Part shown: one piece after another, positions 35,102 to 36,689 of the stretch
How positions within the stretch are numbered: position 1 is the first letter of the stretch
Layout: each line of letters starts with the position of its first letter
Origin: Methylophilaceae bacterium
GTDB taxonomy: Bacteria; Pseudomonadota; Gammaproteobacteria; Burkholderiales; Methylophilaceae
Length of the DNA stretch: 36,689 nt
Assembly (NCBI GenBank): GCA_011391175.1
Contig: JAABQZ010000012.1
Coordinates: forward strand, 1 to 36,689
Direction of reading: 5' to 3'
Position numbers and translations under genes: made by a program
The notes under the pieces: model-generated
The model's database searches: none
Told to the model about the DNA's origin: nothing
The model's input: the letters and a program-made list of their open reading frames with translations, nothing else

Positions 35102-36166
35102 ATGACAGCAACACTCCTCACTACAGAACAGTGGCAGCATAGTTTAATCGCACAAGGTGCAACACTTGAAGATGGCGCCATCATGCATTTTGGTGATGCC
35201 AAAAGCGAGTTGGCGGCGACAGCGAACAGTAATGTACTGTGCGATTTAAACCACCTAGGCTTGCTGGCAATAAGTGGTGCAGACGCAGTGACTTTTCTGC
35301 AGGGCCAAGTCACTAATGATGTAAAACTACTCACTGGGATTAATGCGCACTACTCTGCCTACTGCAACCCAAAAGGCCGTATGCTAGCGTTATTTTTGGC
35401 GTTTGCACACTACAACAATCAGCTTGGTGACTGCCTGCACCTGCAATTCAATCGAGCGCTACTAGCGCCCATCATGAAGCGCTTAAAAATGTATGTGATG
35501 CGCAGTAAGGTAGAAATCAAAGATACTTCAGAAAGTATTATTAAGTTCGGAATCAATGGCCCAGAAGCTACATCAATACTGGCTTCCAGCTTTGCTAAAA
35601 TCCCTACGCAAGATTACGAACTGGTCAGTTTAGATAACACTGCTATTTTAAAACTACCTAGCACCAGCAACCATGCGCGCTTTCAAATTTTCACAGATGC
35701 GAAAAATGCGCCCCTGATTTGGAATGCACTGAAAATCAAAGCTCAGCTGGTCGGCAAGCCTTGCTGGGATTGGCTAGAAATTCAAGCGGGAATTCCTGAC
35801 ATTGAGCCAACGACACAAGAACAGTTCGTGCCACAAATGCTTAATTTGGACATTTTAAATGGCATTAACTTTAAAAAGGGTTGTTACACTGGACAAGAAA
35901 TTGTTGCGCGCACCCATTATTTAGGTAGTGTAAAACGCCGTACCTACTTAACTTCTATAGACGTGTCAGAAAGGCCAAATGCTGGTGACAAAGTATTGGA
36001 TGCGATGCAAAATGAAGTGGGGCAAATTGTCAGGGCCGCACCTAACTTGTCCAACGGTTATGATACGCTGATTGAAATGCGCATAGACGCACAACAAACA
36101 GGCAAAGTATTTTGGCATCAGGCGCCGATTAGCACCAAAACACCACCTTATAATTTAGATATTTAA
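35102..36166 (+). CDS. ygfZ: tRNA-modifying protein YgfZ (folate-binding)
   Basis: A 354-residue folate-dependent protein of the GcvT-like family that helps assemble or repair certain Fe-S enzymes such as MiaB. The hallmark KGCYTGQE (259-266) with C261 is present, and the N-terminus (LCDLNHLGLLAISGADAVTFLQGQVTNDV) matches the family. The start ATG has a weak AATAGG site. Its stop overlaps the ftsB stop (convergent, 4 bases). It is divergent from ygfX. Confidence 0.95.
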   Translation: MTATLLTTEQWQHSLIAQGATLEDGAIMHFGDAKSELAATANSNVLCDLNHLGLLAISGADAVTFLQGQVTNDVKLLTGINAHYSAYCNPKGRMLALFLAFAHYNNQLGDCLHLQFNRALLAPIMKRLKMYVMRSKVEIKDTSESIIKFGINGPEATSILASSFAKIPTQDYELVSLDNTAILKLPSTSNHARFQIFTDAKNAPLIWNALKIKAQLVGKPCWDWLEIQAGIPDIEPTTQEQFVPQMLNLDILNGINFKKGCYTGQEIVARTHYLGSVKRRTYLTSIDVSERPNAGDKVLDAMQNEVGQIVRAAPNLSNGYDTLIEMRIDAQQTGKVFWHQAPISTKTPPYNLDI

Positions 36167-36495
36167 GGCGTTTCTTTTTCAGCAGGTGTGGCTGGTACTG
36201 GGTTAGCAGGCTGTATTGGCAAAGCTTGATCAATCACCTGATAAAATACTTCGTCTTCTTTAATCATACCCAACTCACTGCGCGCGCGCTCTTCAATCGC
36301 AGCGTTGCCTTGTTTTAAGTCGCGCACTTCAGCGTTCAGTGTTTCATTACGTTGTTTATAAGAAATGTTCTTTTCTTTTTGCTCACTAATTTGTCGATTG
36401 ACGTTCCACACCCGCAACCAACTACCCTTGCCCAGCCACAACGGATATTGCAACAGGGCAATTAACACTACAAAAATGAGTGTTAACGCTTTCAA
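36163..36495 (-). CDS. ftsB: cell division protein FtsB
   Basis: Bitopic divisome protein of 110 residues. An N-terminal membrane segment (LTLIFVVLIALLQYPLWLG) is followed by a leucine-zipper coiled coil (about 30-75), then EERARSELGMIKEDEVFYQV, the typical FtsB C-terminal motif. A Pro/Ala tail ends it. The start is TTG, as no ATG is in frame nearby and an upstream stop closes the frame. It lies downstream of eno on the same strand, the usual eno-ftsB order, with a long imperfect palindrome between them. Confidence 0.93.
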   Translation of the reverse strand: MKALTLIFVVLIALLQYPLWLGKGSWLRVWNVNRQISEQKEKNISYKQRNETLNAEVRDLKQGNAAIEERARSELGMIKEDEVFYQVIDQALPIQPANPVPATPAEKETP

Positions 36496-36529
36496 AACAA
36501 GTGCTTAGATGAATAAATACCAACTGTAG

Positions 36530-36605
36530 TCGAGCCTAGGCTAGGCACATTGACGAAGGCAGTACATGTAGTACGGCGAGTCAAGGTAACAACGTATAGG
36601 CTTGA
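36530..36605. repeat. long imperfect palindrome in the ftsB-eno spacer
   Basis: Outer arms TCGAGCCT (36530-36537) and AGGCTTGA (36598-36605) pair with one G-U. Inner arms TTGAC (36550-36554) and GTCAA (36580-36584) enclose a TACATGTA centre (36563-36570). The layout resembles a stable extragenic hairpin element. Only one copy occurs in the window, so it is not shown here to be repeated. Confidence 0.55.
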
Positions 36606-36617
36606 ATACATTTGGAA

Positions 36618-36689
36618 TTATTTGAATAGCTGGTAAAACGCACCCATCCCTGCATAACTCGATGCGTCGCCTAACTCTTCCTCAATACG
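36618..36689 (-). CDS. eno: enolase, C-terminal end (cut by window edge)
   Basis: The last 23 codons plus stop of a minus-strand gene read RIEEELGDASSYAGMGAFYQ and then LFK. This matches the conserved enolase tail (R-I-E-E-E-L-G-x-x-x-x-Y-x-G). Enolase converts 2-phosphoglycerate to phosphoenolpyruvate. The position upstream of ftsB is the common gene order, which supports the call despite the short fragment. Confidence 0.88.
   Translation of the reverse strand, partial: RIEEELGDASSYAGMGAFYQLFK

Noticed and set aside
1-36689. CRISPR arrays, tRNA or rRNA genes, transposases, integrases
   Set aside because: None was recognised on reading; the spaced repeats here are dispersed singly and not arrayed.

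Overview
The window reads as a chromosomal segment of a methylotrophic betaproteobacterium, most likely Methylophilaceae (Methylotenera, Methylophilus or Methylobacillus type). The reasons are the methanol-dehydrogenase maturation block in the order mxaR-S-A-C-K-L, a full-length zwf and pgl (the oxidative hexose-phosphate branch used for cyclic formaldehyde oxidation), a two-PepSY periplasmic protein resembling lanpepsy of Methylobacillus flagellatus, and otherwise ordinary betaproteobacterial housekeeping genes. The assignment comes from gene content and family recognition only; no search was run.

Layout. 1-2444: the 5' part of a glycine-zipper envelope protein gene (cut by the window edge), then metG, both on the minus strand. 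2505-7592: apbC/mrp (+), pgl (-), a dienelactone hydrolase gene (+), zwf (+) and dcd (+). 7607-10410: a large PLP-dependent Orn/Lys/Arg decarboxylase gene (+) and folA (-). 10460-15103: a GlrK-QseG-GlrR-type sensor, lipoprotein and sigma-54 activator operon, followed by a sigma-54 promoter with two GlrR-like sites in front of a small periplasmic EF-hand protein gene. A two-PepSY protein gene converges on it. 15276-25034: one long minus-strand run, alaA, hom, a three-gene type I secretion cassette (ABC, HlyD, TolC), thrC and thyA. The cassette separates hom from thrC. 25120-28586: a Mth938-like gene (+), a secreted hypothetical, a DUF1439 lipoprotein, fabB and fabA (all minus). 28587-29131 is a long intergenic region with a possible 49-residue ORF, a repeat copy and the mxa promoter region. 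29132-34619: mxaRSACKL (+), with no mxaFJGI upstream and no mxaD downstream. 34589-36689: ygfX (-), ygfZ (+), ftsB (-), and the C-terminal 23 codons of enolase (-).

Signs beyond the genes. Five intergenic spaces carry the same 33-base hairpin, with 11-base arms around a conserved AATATCCATRA-type loop. The glrR/EF-hand spacer holds two GTC-N10-GAC sites 64 bp apart and a well-spaced -24/-12 promoter. folA has a perfect TATAAT placed so that its mRNA should be leaderless. The ABC exporter's nucleotide-binding domain lacks the usual catalytic Glu, switch His and LSGGQ. No tRNA, rRNA, CRISPR array, transposase or integrase was seen.

How the parts may work together. The most interesting hypothesis is a periplasmic metal-response unit: an envelope-sensing two-component system drives an EF-hand protein through sigma-54, beside a lanpepsy-like lanthanide binder, in a genome that also carries the Ca-methanol-dehydrogenase maturation machinery. 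The regulatory sites are visible in the sequence; the metal link is inference.
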